From Prosapia bicincta (taxonomy: Eukaryota > Arthropoda > Insecta > Hemiptera > Cercopidae), in the NCBI GenBank assembly GCA_036971475.1, contig JBAIZL010000006.1:133246731-133310730 (forward strand): 64,000 bases of DNA. Direction: 5' to 3'. The translations under genes were made by a program, and so were the position numbers. The notes beneath the pieces were generated by a model. That model ran no database searches, was not told the origin of the DNA, and was given only the letters and a program-made list of their open reading frames with translations. Positions 1 through 13,018 of this stretch are shown in pieces. Position 1 is the stretch's first letter. Each line of letters starts with the position of its first letter.

Positions 1-1042
1 GCTGGAATTTCCAATGCTAATACAATCTGGTGGCTAAACTAATACATTCAGGCGATGGAGAAAAGAATGAAATTGGAATAATTTTGAATTTCCCTGGAAG
101 ACTACACAGATAAATTTAAAATATCAGCTCTGTCAGCTGCCTACAGATAGGAAACGTACAAAACCAGAGATGTGAGAAATTAAATATTGTTGCAGTTGTT
201 CAAATCAGTTGGAACAGTTGAAAATCAAAACGGTTGGAAAAGGTTATGTTGTGTACTAAACACAAATGTTTATTTATTACTAATTTTGTGAGAGTTTCTA
301 AAATTGTAAAAGGTTTTAAAACCCACATAAATTTAAATATACTTTATATTATTACTTATGTTGAAATCGTTTTAAGTGCAAAATTAGTGTGTAAAATAAC
401 TGTGTTTGTTGGTGTGACAAAATCATTTTGCTAAATGTTTTTGAATCAAATCGGCAAATTTAATATTTAATGGGAAATGGCATAATAAAATTGAACACGT
501 CAAGACATCTGTCCTGACAACTGAGTTGAAACATAACTTTCTACTCAGACCAGCGTTACTTATTCATCTTTATTTACATTTGTACTTAGCAGATAATTGC
601 AGTAATATCGTGTCGTAGCTCTATATCTTTGCTTGGTTCAGTTGTTCTTATTAGTCACATTTTCGTAGTATCACGGCACCACTGACACTAAATTGCCTAC
701 ATAACGCCTTGACTGACGCTAAATTGCCTAGAAGAGCCATGTTATATCTCAGTGTGTACAGTACTATATATGTGTACATGTTAAGCCAAATTTACTATAT
801 TTGTTGTATAAATGTAACTGTATGTTGTAAACCTCAAGATTAACTAGTAAACCTTTCATTGAAAAACATGAAGTGGTAAATGTAAGTATTTTGTAGAATA
901 ACAGGAAGGGTTTTTGGGCTTTTACCACTAAATTTTGAAGATGTTGGAAAATTTTCCAAAATAAAGATGTGGAAATTTTACTAATGACGGATGGCAAATG
1001 TGGGTCTTGAGAATAACAAATGAGTATTGCCTTATCATTTTC
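1..1042. other. AT-rich stretch, nothing recognised
   Basis: Both strands hold only short chance reading frames rich in Ile, Phe, Leu and Lys. I see no domain, RNA gene or repeat boundary here. Two short related segments around 685-740 share the phrase ctaaattgcct, too little to classify. Confidence 0.5.
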
Positions 1043-1176
1043 CATGTGTGTGTGTGTGTGAGTTCGTGTGTGTGTGTTTGTGTGTGAGTTCGTGTGTGTG
1101 TGTGTGTGTGTGTGTGTGTTGTACGCGCGCGCGTGTTAGTGTGTGTGTGCAAGTAAGTGCGTGCATGTATGTTCGT

Positions 1177-1209
<33 letters not shown>

Positions 1210-1239
1210 TGTGTGCGAATGCGTGCTTGTGTGTGAGTT

Positions 1240-1273
<34 letters not shown>

Positions 1274-1320
1274 GTACATGCGCGCGTGTTAGTCTGTGTG
1301 TGCAAGTAGGTGCGTGCATG
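1043..1320. repeat. (TG)n-rich compound microsatellite with an internal duplication
   Basis: The tract is built of TG runs broken by CG-rich steps. A longer phrase starting gttgtac and running into a gcgcgtgttag block occurs at about 1118 and again at 1271, 153 bases apart, so the tract grew both by slippage and by duplication of a larger block. The Cys/Val- and His/Thr-rich frames on the two strands are products of the dinucleotide and not genes. Confidence 0.9.
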
Positions 1321-3252
1321 TATGTTCGATAGTGTGTTCGTGTGCCTGAGGTAGTGAGTTTAATGTTGGTACCACAGCTAGTCCTCCACAGCTAGATAGC
1401 ATTTCTGACCTCACTAAGAACCAGTGATAATGCTTGACAAAATCTGTCAGAGAAACAGTCACTAGATTTAAAAAACCTTGCTCTTGTAGGTTTAACCCTT
1501 TGAGCTTTTGTTTTCCGGAGAATTAATTAGTTGAAAGTATCTAGCCTTATTACCATGGTTTATGATTGTCCAAGAAAGTAGCTTTATAAAATAATATTTA
1601 TACTCAATTTGTAAGTTACTAACTTTATTAGATTTTCTCAAAAAAATATATAACTAGCACAGTATACAAATAGCAAGTTCAAACATGTTTTATTACATTT
1701 ATAATTTATATCAGTTCAACATTTTACCCAATTAAACTTAATATTAACATCTAAAAAAACACTATGATTTTTTATTCAACCATGTAAGAAAAATTACTTA
1801 TTTGAATAAATATAATTAATTGAAAATTATATATTTAAACCCAAAACTTCATACCCTGAAACGCAAAATTTACCCAGTAAAACAAACATATTTAAAAATC
1901 AAAACTAATTAAAAAATAATACATACTCGAAATTTAATATTAAATCATAAAATTAAATTATAAAATTTAATATATTTTAAAATAAAAAAAAACATACCTA
2001 AAAATCAGAATTAAATCACAAAATCACACACATCTATTTTTTAAAAGACTATCGATTATTTAAAATTAAACCTCTTACTTTTCTTTCCTAATATATTGCT
2101 AATACATAACCTAATTCTGTAGTTCTTAAAAATAATTTCTAATAACAATTTCAGTTGAAATGGTCGATGCCTTAAGAATGTACAACACTCGTTCCTTTCA
2201 GAAGGTCACACTCATAATTAAATAACCACCGAATAAACAAATGTTTGTTGTCCTAGATAATTACCAAAATATCTAGCAAAATTATTTTTAAATTTGTCCT
2301 CATTTTGTTGTAATTTCTTGTCTTTAACCCCAACAATGAAAAACTTTTTGAAAACAGATTAAGTTACCCCTGAATCTATTTAATTCCGAACTTATTAATA
2401 ATATCTGAAAATTATGTCAAAACATCTCATTTCGACTGCCAAGTATTTCTGTACCATTTTATATTTTGTTTATTTCTAACTGGCATTGAATATTTTGGAT
2501 TTGCAACTGATTTAATACTTTCCCTACTACCTCTTTAATATATTACTATTTTATTACATTTATTTATCACATAATAAAAAAGTCAACAAAATATTATTTT
2601 AAAGCATAAACATTTAGACACAATAATTATTAAACTAAATACCCATCATTCTACTTGTGGCAGAGTAACTCAATTTAATATATTTGTGTTGATTCTGAAC
2701 CCTGGAATTCTGTGAAACCCCATTTATTTATTTCACATCTCAACTAGCAGCATTTTACAAACATTTTAACTTATTATGCATTTTAGTACTCTTTTAAAAT
2801 TATCTTTATTTAAAGTTGAGATATTTTTCACAATTTTGATTCTATTTCTTTGCATTTATTTACACCTTACTAATTCCATGCCCGCCAGTTTGGTTCTATG
2901 AAGCATTTCAACATAGCGTCGCATTTGCCTTCATGTTATATTTTTAGAAGATAAGGAAACTCTATTCAAAAACATTTTTTTATTAAAATTTGCCAATTTA
3001 CCAAAAAAATTTCATTTTAATTTGTAGTTATTTATATATATGAAAAAGCTAAAATTGTTCTAATTCTTTGTAACTCGAGCAGATTGTCCTTGTGATGTTG
3101 GCGAAATTTGGATACAGAATTGGCCGGATATCCTCCGATATTTTCTGTGGTAACAGTGGCGTCCTTTCCTCAGCATTGGTTGAGCTGGTTATTCCCCTCT
3201 ACCTTACTTTGAAATTTTATAAGTTGTTGTTTATTTCAAGTATATTACTTCT
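1321..3252. other. AT-rich stretch, no gene recognised; possible LTR relic at its right edge
   Basis: From 1,500 to 3,000 the sequence is very AT-rich with no reading frame worth reporting. Bases 3,130-3,250 are less AT-rich and include a tggtaacagtggcg phrase that looks like the leader region next to an LTR, directly before the 134-bp satellite. That resemblance is weak and I make no firm element call. Confidence 0.35.
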
Positions 3253-5170
3253 CTATATTAGTGTATAAGTCTGTTACTTGTTAACATTAAAGTGTTTGTC
3301 CTGGATTGATTCACCTATTGTGCACTTCCACGGCCAAACTTTAATTTACTCATTCCGCCTTTGTATTTATTTAGCCCTTCCCTGTTCTATATTAGTGTAT
3401 AAGTCTGTTACTTGTTAACATTAAAGTGTTTGTCCTGGATTGATTCACCTATTGTGCACTTCCACGGCCAAACTTCACTTTACTCACTCCGCCTTTGTAT
3501 TTATTTAGCCCTTCTCTGCTCTATATTAGTGTATAAGTCTGGTACTTGTTAACATTAAAGTGTTTGTCCTGGATTGATTCACCTATTGTGCACTTCCACG
3601 GCCAAACTTTACTTTACTCACTCCGCCTTTGTATTTATTTAGCCCTTCCCTGTTCTATATTAGTGTATAAGTCTGGTACTTGTTAACATTAAAGTGTTTG
3701 TCCTGGATTGATTCACCTATTGTGCACTTCCACGGCCAAACTTCACTTTACTCACTCCGCCTTTGTATTTATTTAGCCCTTCTCTGCTCTATATTAGTGT
3801 ATAAGTCTGGTACTTGTTAACATTAAAGTGTTTGTCCTGGATTGATTCACCTATTGTGCACTTCCACGGCCAAACTTTACTTTACTCACTCCGCCTTTGT
3901 ATTTATTTAGCCCTTTTTTGCTCTATATTAGAATTTAAGTCTGTTACTTGTTAACATTTAAGTGTTTGTCCTGGATTGAGTCACCTATTGTGCACTTCCA
4001 CGGCCAAACTTCACTTTACTCACTCCGCCTTTGTATTTATTTAGCCCTTCTCTGCTCTATATTAGTGTATAAGTCTGGTACTTGTTAACATTAAAGTGTT
4101 TGTCCTGGATTGATTCACCTATTGTGCACTTCCACGGCCAAACTTTACTTTACTCACTCCGCCTTTGTATTTATTTAGCCCTTCTCTGCTCTATATTAGT
4201 GTATAAGTCTGTTAATTGTTAACATTAAAGTGTTTGTCCTGGATTGATTCACCTATTTTGCACTTCCACGGCCAAACTTTACTTTACTCACTCCGCCTTT
4301 GTATTTATTTAGCCCTTTTTTGCTCTATATTAGAATTTAAGTCTGTTACTTGTTAACATTAAAGTGTTTGTCCTGGATTGATTCACCTATTGTGCACTTC
4401 CACGGCCAAACTTTACTTTACTCACTCCGCCTTTGTATTTATTTAGCCCTTCTCTGCTCTATATTAGTGTATAAGTCTGGTACTTGTTAACATTAAAGTG
4501 TTTGTCCTGGATTGATTCACCTATTGTTCACTTCCACGGCCAAACCTTACTTCACTCACTCCGCCTTTGTATTTATTTAGCCCTTCCCTGCTCTACATTA
4601 GTGTATAAGTCTGTTACTTGTTAATATTAAAGTGTTTGTCCTGGATTGATTCACCTATTGTGCACTTCCACGGCCAAACTTTACTTCACTCACTCCGCCT
4701 TTGTATTTATTTAGCCCTTCCCTGCTCTATATTAGTGTATAAGTCTGTTACTTGTTAACATTAAAGTGTTTGTCCTGGATTGATTCACCTATTGTGCACT
4801 TCCACGGCCAAACCTTACTTCACTCACTCCGCCTTTGTATTTATTTAGCCCGTCCCTGCTCTATATTAGTGTATAAGTCTGTTACTTGTTAACATTAAAG
4901 TGTTTGTCCTGGATTGATTCACCTATTGTGCACTCCCACGGCCAAACTTTACTTTACTCACTCCGCCTTTGTATTTATTTAGCCCGTCCCTGCTCTATAT
5001 TAGTGTATAAGTCTGTTACTTGTTAACATTAAAGTGTTTGTCCTGGATTGATTCACCTATTGTGCACTTCCACGGCCAAACCTTACTTTACTCACTCCGC
5101 CTTTGTATTTATTTAGCCCGTCCCTGCTCTATATTAGTGTATAAGTCTGTTACTTGGTAACATTAAAGGG
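3253..5170. repeat. 134-bp satellite array, about 14 copies
   Basis: The start phrase ctatattag recurs at 3253, 3387, 3521, 3655, 3789, 3923, 4057, 4191, 4325, 4459, 4593, 4727, 4861, 4995 and 5129, always exactly 134 bases apart. The last copy is partial and decays after about 5,170. Copies are very similar, so the array is young or homogenised. Two marked units (3923 and 4325) share an unusual agaatttaag version three units apart, which hints at amplification of multi-unit blocks. It encodes no protein. The unit could have come from the end of an LTR, because it contains a ttaacattaaagtg phrase resembling an R/U5 region, but that is a guess. Confidence 0.95.
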
Positions 5171-8039
5171 TTTCTAAATATGATGGGTTTACGTCGTATG
5201 ATGCACTCCTGAAATCCACCAGTTAAAGATACGTGTCATACATTGACTCACCTTACATCCTAACGACGAAACAACCAGGTAGACTGGTTAAAACTATGGC
5301 CCTATCCTGCATTACGTATTCCACTACAGGCGCTTGCGAACTGTTGAACAGGATCTCCTGGAGGAATATATACCCAGACTTTTTTAAAACAACACTCTTT
5401 CAATATGCTAGCTCAAGTTTTAAATGAATTTCCAAGAACGAATTCTTTAATAACATTATCTTTATGTAATAAGAATATTGTATTACATTTATATTATGTT
5501 TTAAGGTGGCAAGACTTTGAATGTTTTGTAATTTGGTTCCTCAAGCATTTGGATTATTAAAATAATTGAAACTATTGAATAATTTTAATTATAATTTATT
5601 AAATCAGTTTTTTCCTTCGTTACTTCAAACGCTTCTTAAATAACGTTGCAAAAATTATGCATATTGCAGAGTGACGTAAGAAAGTACAAACATATCCATT
5701 TAATCAATTAAATTTACTATAGGATTTCTTTGAGAGTCTTTTTATTTAATCTGTTACTAATTCAGTTCGTAATTTGTTGCCAGGCGTTTCTTTTTGTTAG
5801 TATTAAATTGTATGCACACACAATTTATTCAAAATATATTGCAGATTTCTCAAGTAACTTATTATTAAACAGGATATATAAATGTACATTTTGTATTATT
5901 GATATAAAGATGAAAACATATATATTTATTTAATTGTATTACAGAAAATCGTTGAATTTTAGATTCATTGTCCATTTAATTAATTTAACTTATATAAAAT
6001 TTTTAAAAATGCGACAATATTTTCTAAGAAATTGTTCCCATTTAGTATTTTTTATAATTTAGTTCCATAGGAATTAGGATCTTTAAAATTTATTGAAAGT
6101 TTTATCTAATTTGATTTACAATTTAATTAATCAAAATAATATTCATTCTTTACTTCAAAGATTTTTTAAATAATATTTTTTTGCAAACGTTGAAGGCAAA
6201 AATACAGTAATGATCATTTACCTATTCAAAATTGATAAATCTTTTGCTTGAGTGTCCTTTTATTTCATTTGTTGGTAAAACAATGTCCTAATTTGTCCTC
6301 TGTTGTTCTCTAAAAACCTGTGTTTTTTATTCCTAAATATTTTATGCACATGCAATTCATACAAAACCTAATTTACATTTGAAAAATTTTATAATAAAAC
6401 ATGACATATATTGTCTAGAAGAAACAACACTGAGAAATGAACATATTAGCAATATTTAGTTTAAGGTGGAAAGAATTAATCATTGAAGTTTTATCTTCAT
6501 TGTTTACTTAATTATTTATATTTCTACAAAATTTGTTAAAATTTTTGAAATTTTTTTTAAAATTCTTGTTCCTATTTAGTGATTGTTTGAATACAACTTG
6601 TAACTTACTTTCATCTGAAATAACTGAAAATTTTGGCACCGGCTGATAAAGAATACTATTTAAATTTTGAAAACTAAGTCATTCCGAAACGTTTCAACAA
6701 GCCAGAATATTGTAATGTTAGGAAGTCAGAAAAGTCTGCTCGAATTTATGTAAATGATGTCTAATTCTATGGTAAAAACCATCAAATTAATCATGACTTA
6801 CTTCTCCTGCCATTGTATTATTTGACTTAATATTGATTAAACTTTGTATATTTTTTATTTACAATATTTTATTACATAGATTCTCGTATACTAATATTAT
6901 CTATATTTTTTTAATATCCCTTATGAATGTGTACCTTATTATATAAACTTGGGCGTTTAAGAGGAAACGTGAAGCCATCTTTTCTGTTAAATTTAATTTG
7001 ATTCCTTTATTTTATATTTTTATATCTAAGTTTATTTAAAACTTTGTATAAATAATTGATTTTCGGCACTTTCCCATGCCCATAACGTCATTCTAAACGT
7101 CCGGCTTCCGAGATTTGTTCCTCCATTGCTGAAGATCTACTTACCCTTTCTTCTGTTCGTACTTTTCAAGTTTAACTTAATATTACGACTGAATGATAAA
7201 ATTTCACGATATTTTCACCTTGAGTATACGAGATTATTCGGAGATTTATAGTAAAGACATTGAGAAATATCGTAGTTACCCCTCTCGGCCGACGATTTAG
7301 GCTACTAGCCACGCAGGATTTTACTTTTTACGTTTCTAATAACACAGAGCTTCCAGATATAGGCCGTGAGTTTTGCTTATATATGACCTTTGCTAGGGCA
7401 GATTATTATACCTTTAGTTACTTGTGTGACCTACATATTGCAACATCACATAAATTTGGTATTATTAGGTTGAAATTATATTATACAAAAAATTATTGAA
7501 ATTTGAATTTTTATGAAGTTGAAAGACCATACCTAGCCATCAAAGACACACAAGGGTGCGTTGCAACGGGTCAAATTTAACTTTCCTTACCCTCGCCTGT
7601 CCTACTTATCTTGCAATTTCTGCCCTCTCTGGTTTTTTTGTGTGTTATCATTTATAAATTATGTATGTCAACATACTCATATCCCGATAAGTATAAGTGA
7701 ATTTATATTTATGAATTTATTTTAGTAAGTTTGTAACCCTCATTCTAAATTTTGCACCTATCTTCCCTTATTGTGCTATTTTAGGACAGCTCCATCGATG
7801 TCTTTGACATCCAAAACCTTTTACCTTTGACATTACCTTTTATACATTCCATCTGCGTCGTTCATACAAATAATTACCTTCGTAACTTGTCTAATACTTA
7901 CCGGTGTGGCCCTGCAATGGTAATAACCTAAGCAGGGTGTTCAATTTAAATTTCGAAACCTGTAATTTTCCCAAACATAGATCTCATTGCAAATGAAATT
8001 CCTAAATTCATTTAAAAACCAATTAGGTTAGTAGTTGCA
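5171..8039. other. AT-rich stretch, no gene recognised
   Basis: Reading frames of 64-79 codons occur on the plus strand, for example 5233-5427 and 7260-7499, but neither shows a domain, a signal peptide or splice-site support that I trust. The segment 7,040-7,930 is somewhat richer in GC and may be further debris of the LTR element that follows. Confidence 0.4.
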
Positions 8040-9303
8040 TCAGCTAGCATAGTACTGGGAGGGAGGTTTGTGACGTTTTAGAGGTGTTACATATGCCTGA
8101 GCATTAATGAGCAAAACTTGCGCTCCCGTATCTATTTCAACGTATACTCTGTGATCGTATATCCTCGCCTGTATTGCCGGGCAGTGTTCGATATTTGAGT
8201 TAACCGGTCTTCTGTGTTCTCCATCTTCCACAAACCATTCCCGAATATTTAGGGATAGTCCGACTAATTTTGCGCTATAACACCGAGATTTTTACTCCTA
8301 ACATATGAGCCTTATTGGCCGTATACGCGATAAGTATCCTTCATCTCCATGTTCCTCTACTTTTGATCGGAGTTTCCTCTAGGTGTTTTGAGGCTACTTT
8401 TTACAGGGAACTTACAGTTACGTTTTTTGGTTGACTACTAGTTCCAGGATTGGACTTTGTATGATCAGGTCTTGTAGGGTACGGGGTTCCAGGTTTTCCT
8501 TTGGAGTCACCATAGGATCTCCGGATATGATTAGGAGATTGGGAGGTTGGTTACGCTCGGCTTATTGCTTGGCTTTGAATTTTAATAACGCTTATTATCT
8601 AAAATGCGTGTAACACTTTCTTTTCGTTAAAACCCCAATTAGTTTTTCCTAATAATTCGCTAAATGTCTCATAACCTTCTCCCCCTTTTTTATTGCCCGT
8701 CACCATTCACCACCCGAAATCCTTAAAATTTTTATATATTGTTACGTTTGGAATCTCTCCCCATTGTTGGGTCAATTTCATTAATTAACCTTTCAACCTC
8801 TGTTAGGAATGACATGGGACCCTCTATTTATTTCCTCCAATACTCAATGTTGTGTTTTTGGGGATGATTGTTACTTCTTTGTCTTTTTCCTTTAACTTTT
8901 CTTACATCACTGAAATATAACTTTCCCACTGTTCCATCCTTTCTTTCATTCCTCCTGTCTCCTGGGTGACAGATACTTGATGGATCTTAGGGCTTGCCCT
9001 TACAGTTTCCATATACTGTTTCCATTCCTCTATCTACTGCAGTCTTATTTTTATTTTTTCTCTACCTTTCTCCAGCTTCCTCTCTGTCACTTTCCCTTTT
9101 CGCCTTTGCTTCTACTTGATCTCTTTCCCTTTTCGCCTTTGCTTCAGCTTTTTCGCATTCCTTTTCAGCCCTTGCTTCCTGTTTCTCCGTTTCCCACCTA
9201 TCCTCCACTTCCTCTTTATCTTTTTCCTTCTCAACTTTCTCGTTTCCGCCTTCCACATCTGTAGAATTTCTTTTTATCCAGACCTTCCTATCTCCTTAGC
9301 CAT
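8040..9303 (-). pseudogene. decayed LTR-retrotransposon gag and protease
   Basis: Read on the minus strand from 9,303, a gag-like N-terminus begins MAKEIGRSG, meets a stop, and continues as a highly charged Glu/Lys/Arg coiled-coil-like segment (9,256-9,062). A second gag-like piece, PMSFLTEVERLINEIDPT, appears at about 8,740-8,830 in another frame. Downstream at 8,040-8,270 the frame contains YVEIDTGAQVLLINAQAY, an aspartic protease active site (DTGA) as in retropepsins of Ty3-type elements. Several stops and frame changes separate these pieces, so the element cannot be expressed as it stands. I find no reverse transcriptase next to it and no clear LTR pair. The order gag then protease on one strand supports a single degraded element. 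Confidence 0.6.
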
Positions 9304-9560
9304 TTTTGTAAGTTATCAACTATCTTTTTATTTTTCAAGTATTTAATTTTCTAATATTGTTTATTTCATTAAATATTGTAGCTCCGATTTGCCACGCTCT
9401 CATGTACCTTTCCTCCCTTACTGGAATAACAGATCCTGTTATAATTATAATTATACTCCTTACATTTTTTTATATATTATTTTATTGTTATCAGTCTAAG
9501 GTACGTTTTTTTACTAATCAGTACATTTCATTTATTCATTTTGCCCTACTTTTATTATGT

Positions 9561-9791
9561 TTATTTTTGTTTGCATAGGTTTGACAGTTTTTCCGACTTA
9601 AGTTTAAAAGTCACCCCTTGTAATAATAGAACCATTTTTGTAAGGTGTGAAATAAAGCTTACACTCGTCTTGGTTCCTTTCTTAAAAGACACAAGTTGAA
9701 TACCTGAGAGAGTATCAATTAGTGTCAACAATGTGTGGGCGCAGTCTTCCAGTACGAAAGGCATGCTATGCCCAATGTGTTTTACAGGCAA
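9561..9791 (-). pseudogene. possible integrase-core fragment of an LTR element
   Basis: A 76-codon minus-strand frame contains a TLLTLIDTLSGIQLVSFKKG stretch. This resembles the strand after the first catalytic Asp in retroviral-type integrases, where a D-x-(F/L)-S-G phrase is common. The catalytic D,D,E residues cannot be placed with confidence. It lies upstream of the gag fragment on the same strand, which is the wrong order for one intact element, so it may be a separate insertion. A chance resemblance is possible. Confidence 0.25.
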
Positions 9792-9879
9792 TGATGAACC
9801 TCAAGCTTGAGGCCATTTCCCACGTTCGGAAGCCTACCTTTTACAACGAGGCCAACGTCGCTCACTCACCTATCTAGTT

Positions 9880-11900
9880 TATATAAAGGAATAAGGAAGG
9901 GTGGATAGGACTATATAGGACTAAGGATATGGGGGAAGTGTGAAAAGCGTGAGCAAGATCACACCCTGAAGTGAAAATAAAGTGGTGTCCATCGTTTCAA
10001 TCCATTATGAGAGGAGGAATAAGGGAGGGCGGATAGGGTTATATAGGACTAAGGATATGGGGGAAATGAGCAAAGCGTGAGCCAGATGGCACCCGGAAGT
10101 GGACAAAAGTGGTGTCCATCCTTTTAACCCCTTATGAGAGAAGGAATAAGGAAGGGTGGATGGGACTATATAGGACTAAGGATACAGGGGAAGTGAGCAT
10201 AGCGTGAGCCAGATGGCACCCGGAAGTGGACCCAAAGTGGTGTCCATCCTTTTAACCCCTTATGAGAGAAGGAATAAGGAAGGGTGGATGGGACTATATA
10301 GGACTAAGGATACAGGGGAAGTGAGCAAAGCGTGAGCCAGATGGGACCCTGATGTGGACCTAAAGTGGTGTCCATCCTTTTAACTCCTTATGAGAGGAGG
10401 AATAAGGAAGGTTGGATGGGACTATATAGGACTAAGGATATGGGGGAAGTGAGCAAAGCATGAGCCAGATGGCACCCTGATGGTGACCTAAAGTGGTGTC
10501 CATCCTTTTAACCCTTTATGAGAGAAGGAATAAGGAAGGGTGGATGGGACTATATAGGACTAAGGATACAGGGGAAGTGAGCAAAGCGTGAGCCAGATGG
10601 CACCCTGAAGAGGACCTAAAGTGGTGTCCATCCTTTTACCCCCTTATGAGAGAAGGAATAAGGAAGGGTGGAAGGGACTATATAGGACTAAGGATACAGG
10701 GGAAGTGAGCAAAGCGTGAGCCAGATGGCACCCTGAAGTGGACCTAAAGGGGTTTCCATCCTTTTACCCCTTATGAGTGAAGGGATAAGGAAGGGTGGAT
10801 AGGACTATATAGGACTAAGGATATGGGGGAATTGAGCAAAGCGTGAGCCAGGTGGCACCCTGATGTGGACCTAAAGGGGTGTCCATCCTTTTACCCCTTA
10901 TGAGTGAAGGGATAAGGAAGGGTGGATGGGACTATATAGGACTAAGGATATGGGGGAATTGAGCAAAGCGTGAGCCAGATGGCACCCTGAAGAGGACCTA
11001 AAGTGGTGTCCATCCTTTTACCCCCTTATGAGAGAAGGAATAAGGAAGGGTGGAAGGGACTATATAGGACTAAGGATACAGGGGAAGTGAGCAAAGCGTG
11101 AGGCAGATGGCACCCTGAAGTGGACCTAAAGTGGTGTCCATCCTTTTAACCCTTTATGAGAGGAGGAATAAGGAAGGGTGGATGGGACTATATAGGACTA
11201 AGGATACAGGGGAAGTGAGCAAAGCGTGAGCCAGATGGCACCCTGATGTGGACCTAAAGGGGTGTCCATCCTTTTACCCCCTTATGAGAGGAGGAATAAG
11301 GAATGGTGGATGGGGTTATATAGGACTAAGGATATAGGGGAAGTGAGCAAAGCGTGAGCCAGATGGCACCCTGATGGTGACCTAAAGTGGTGTCCATCCT
11401 TTTAACCCCTTATGAGAGGAGGAATAAGGGAGGGCGGATGGGACTATATAGGACTAAGGATATGGAGGAAGTGAGCAAAGCGTGAGCCAGATGGCACCCT
11501 GAAGTGGACCTAAAGTGTTGTCCATCCTTTTAACCCCTTATGAGAGAAGGAATAAGGAATGGTGGATGGGACTATATAGGACTAAGGATACAGGGGAAGT
11601 GAGCAAAGCGTGAGCCAGATGGCACCCTGAAGTGGACCTAAAGTGGTGTCCATCCTTTTAACCCCTTATGAGAGAAGGAATAAGGAATGGTGGATGGGAC
11701 TATATAGGACTAAGGATACAGGGGAAGTGAGCAAAGCGTGAGCCAGATGGCACCCTGAAGTGGACCTAAAGTGGTGTCCATCCTTTTAACCCCTTATGAG
11801 AGGAGGAATAAGGAAGGGTGGATGGGGTTATATAGGACTAAGGATGTAGGGGAAGTTCTGGCATTGCGCGGGCAAGATGGCGAGCCTCAAGTAGAGTTGA
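9880..11900. repeat. 127/128-bp satellite array, about 16 copies
   Basis: The phrase gagcaaagcgtgagc recurs at 10068, 10195, 10323, 10451, 10579, 10707, 10834, 10961, 11089, 11217, 11345, 11473, 11601 and 11729, that is every 127 or 128 bases, with a more diverged first unit near 9,941 and a diverged last unit near 11,857. Each unit carries gactatataggactaagg. The last unit reads gcattgcgcgggcaagatgg, closer to the units at 60.6-60.9 kb than to its own neighbours. The array therefore appears to have expanded here after the two loci separated. Confidence 0.95.
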
Positions 11901-12770
11901 TGTCCAGGTATAATATAAAACTGGCAGCCGTCACCCAGTATAACTTTAGGATAGACCACATTTAGGCATCCACAAATTATTGCCGTCCATGACTATGAAA
12001 TGTGTAAATATAGAAATTTAAACAGTTTATATTTGCTTAAGATTAAATCTGCAGTGTTTACGTTGGAATGCCGAAAACTAGTTTAATAGCATGTTTATGA
12101 AAATTCGAAACTCCGATAATAGAAAAATCCCCCAAATTAGGGATAACTACAGTAGCCTTTTGCTGGGCCTATTATATTTTTAAAACTAAACGCTCCAATT
12201 AGGAATTTGGTCACTGTTTTAAAGAACTTTATTAGCTATTGTACTTTTTAGATATCAGAATTGTATTGTTATATAATTGCAGCAAAGCCTAATGGTGCTG
12301 TAAATATCATCCATGAAAATTGTTTCGAATTGATCAATTATATCAGAATAATAGAGTGATTGAGTCATTTTAAATAGACAAAGCCTTGAAATTTCTAATT
12401 ACACATGGCTATGTTTAGGCCAATTTCCTTTGTATCTGACAAAATCAATTTCACCTGGTTAATTAAAAGTCTTCAGGTACTCGAAAAAATAAGACTTGTT
12501 GACGACGACCCAAAAATTTAAAAGTTTTGAAAATAGAGAAATATTACTTTATAATAAGTATAAAACTTGTTAAAATCGCTTTAAAAAAATTGATGTGTTT
12601 TAATATCTTAGTATCACTTTAGGATGGATTTCGTTAATAAAAATATTAATACACTAGCGCCTGTTTAAAAATGTCACTTTATATGTTAATTTAACCAATT
12701 TTAAAACAATTGACATTGATCAGGATTATAGAACGGGAGTACAAAGTTATAATAGCGACAATAAATGCAA
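11901..12770 (+). repeat. dispersed repeat body, related to 60,905-61,830
   Basis: The sequence right of the 128-bp array matches the sequence right of the short array at 60.6 kb through several long blocks. Examples are aaatctgcagtgttta (12,044 against about 61,074) and a block around 12,205-12,250 that matches 61,190-61,240 (gaatttggtca, gttttaaagaactttatta). Both end near a tatgttaattta phrase (about 12,682 and 61,757). Array plus body therefore form one dispersed element of unknown class, with no coding capacity that I can see. Arrays at one end of a non-coding element are known in Helitron- and DINE-like elements, but I did not find their diagnostic ends. Confidence 0.7.
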
Positions 12771-12962
12771 TTGTATACAGACGGTTCAAGCAATCCCGCA
12801 GTTTTACAACTTATAGCCTTTAAAGTCATTATCCTGTGTATGCAAAATCTTTTCTTAAAGTACGTCTATGTTACGAACGAAATATAAATGAAAATTTCAC
12901 CCCTCTATCTCTTATAGTTTCGACTCTACGTTTTCTTCTCAGTTCGTCACTCAGAACAACGA

Positions 12963-12965
<3 letters not shown>

Positions 12966-13015
<50 letters not shown>

Positions 13016-13018
13016 GTA
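12966..13018. repeat. (TA)n/(TATG)n microsatellite
   Basis: About 19 TA units are followed by four TATG units. Confidence 0.95.

Noticed and set aside
928..1319. Cys/Val- and His/Thr-rich reading frames on both strands
   Set aside because: They are translations of a (TG)n tract, with overlapping frames open in several phases.
1490..1510. TTAACCC phrase as a piggyBac end
   Set aside because: No matching inverted end or second TTAA-linked terminus was found nearby.
3253..5170. CRISPR-like array
   Set aside because: Direct repeats are contiguous with no unique spacers and the unit is 134 bases, so this is eukaryotic satellite DNA.
8977..9346. Plus-strand Phe/Leu/Pro-rich frames
   Set aside because: They are the antisense of the charged gag coiled-coil on the minus strand.
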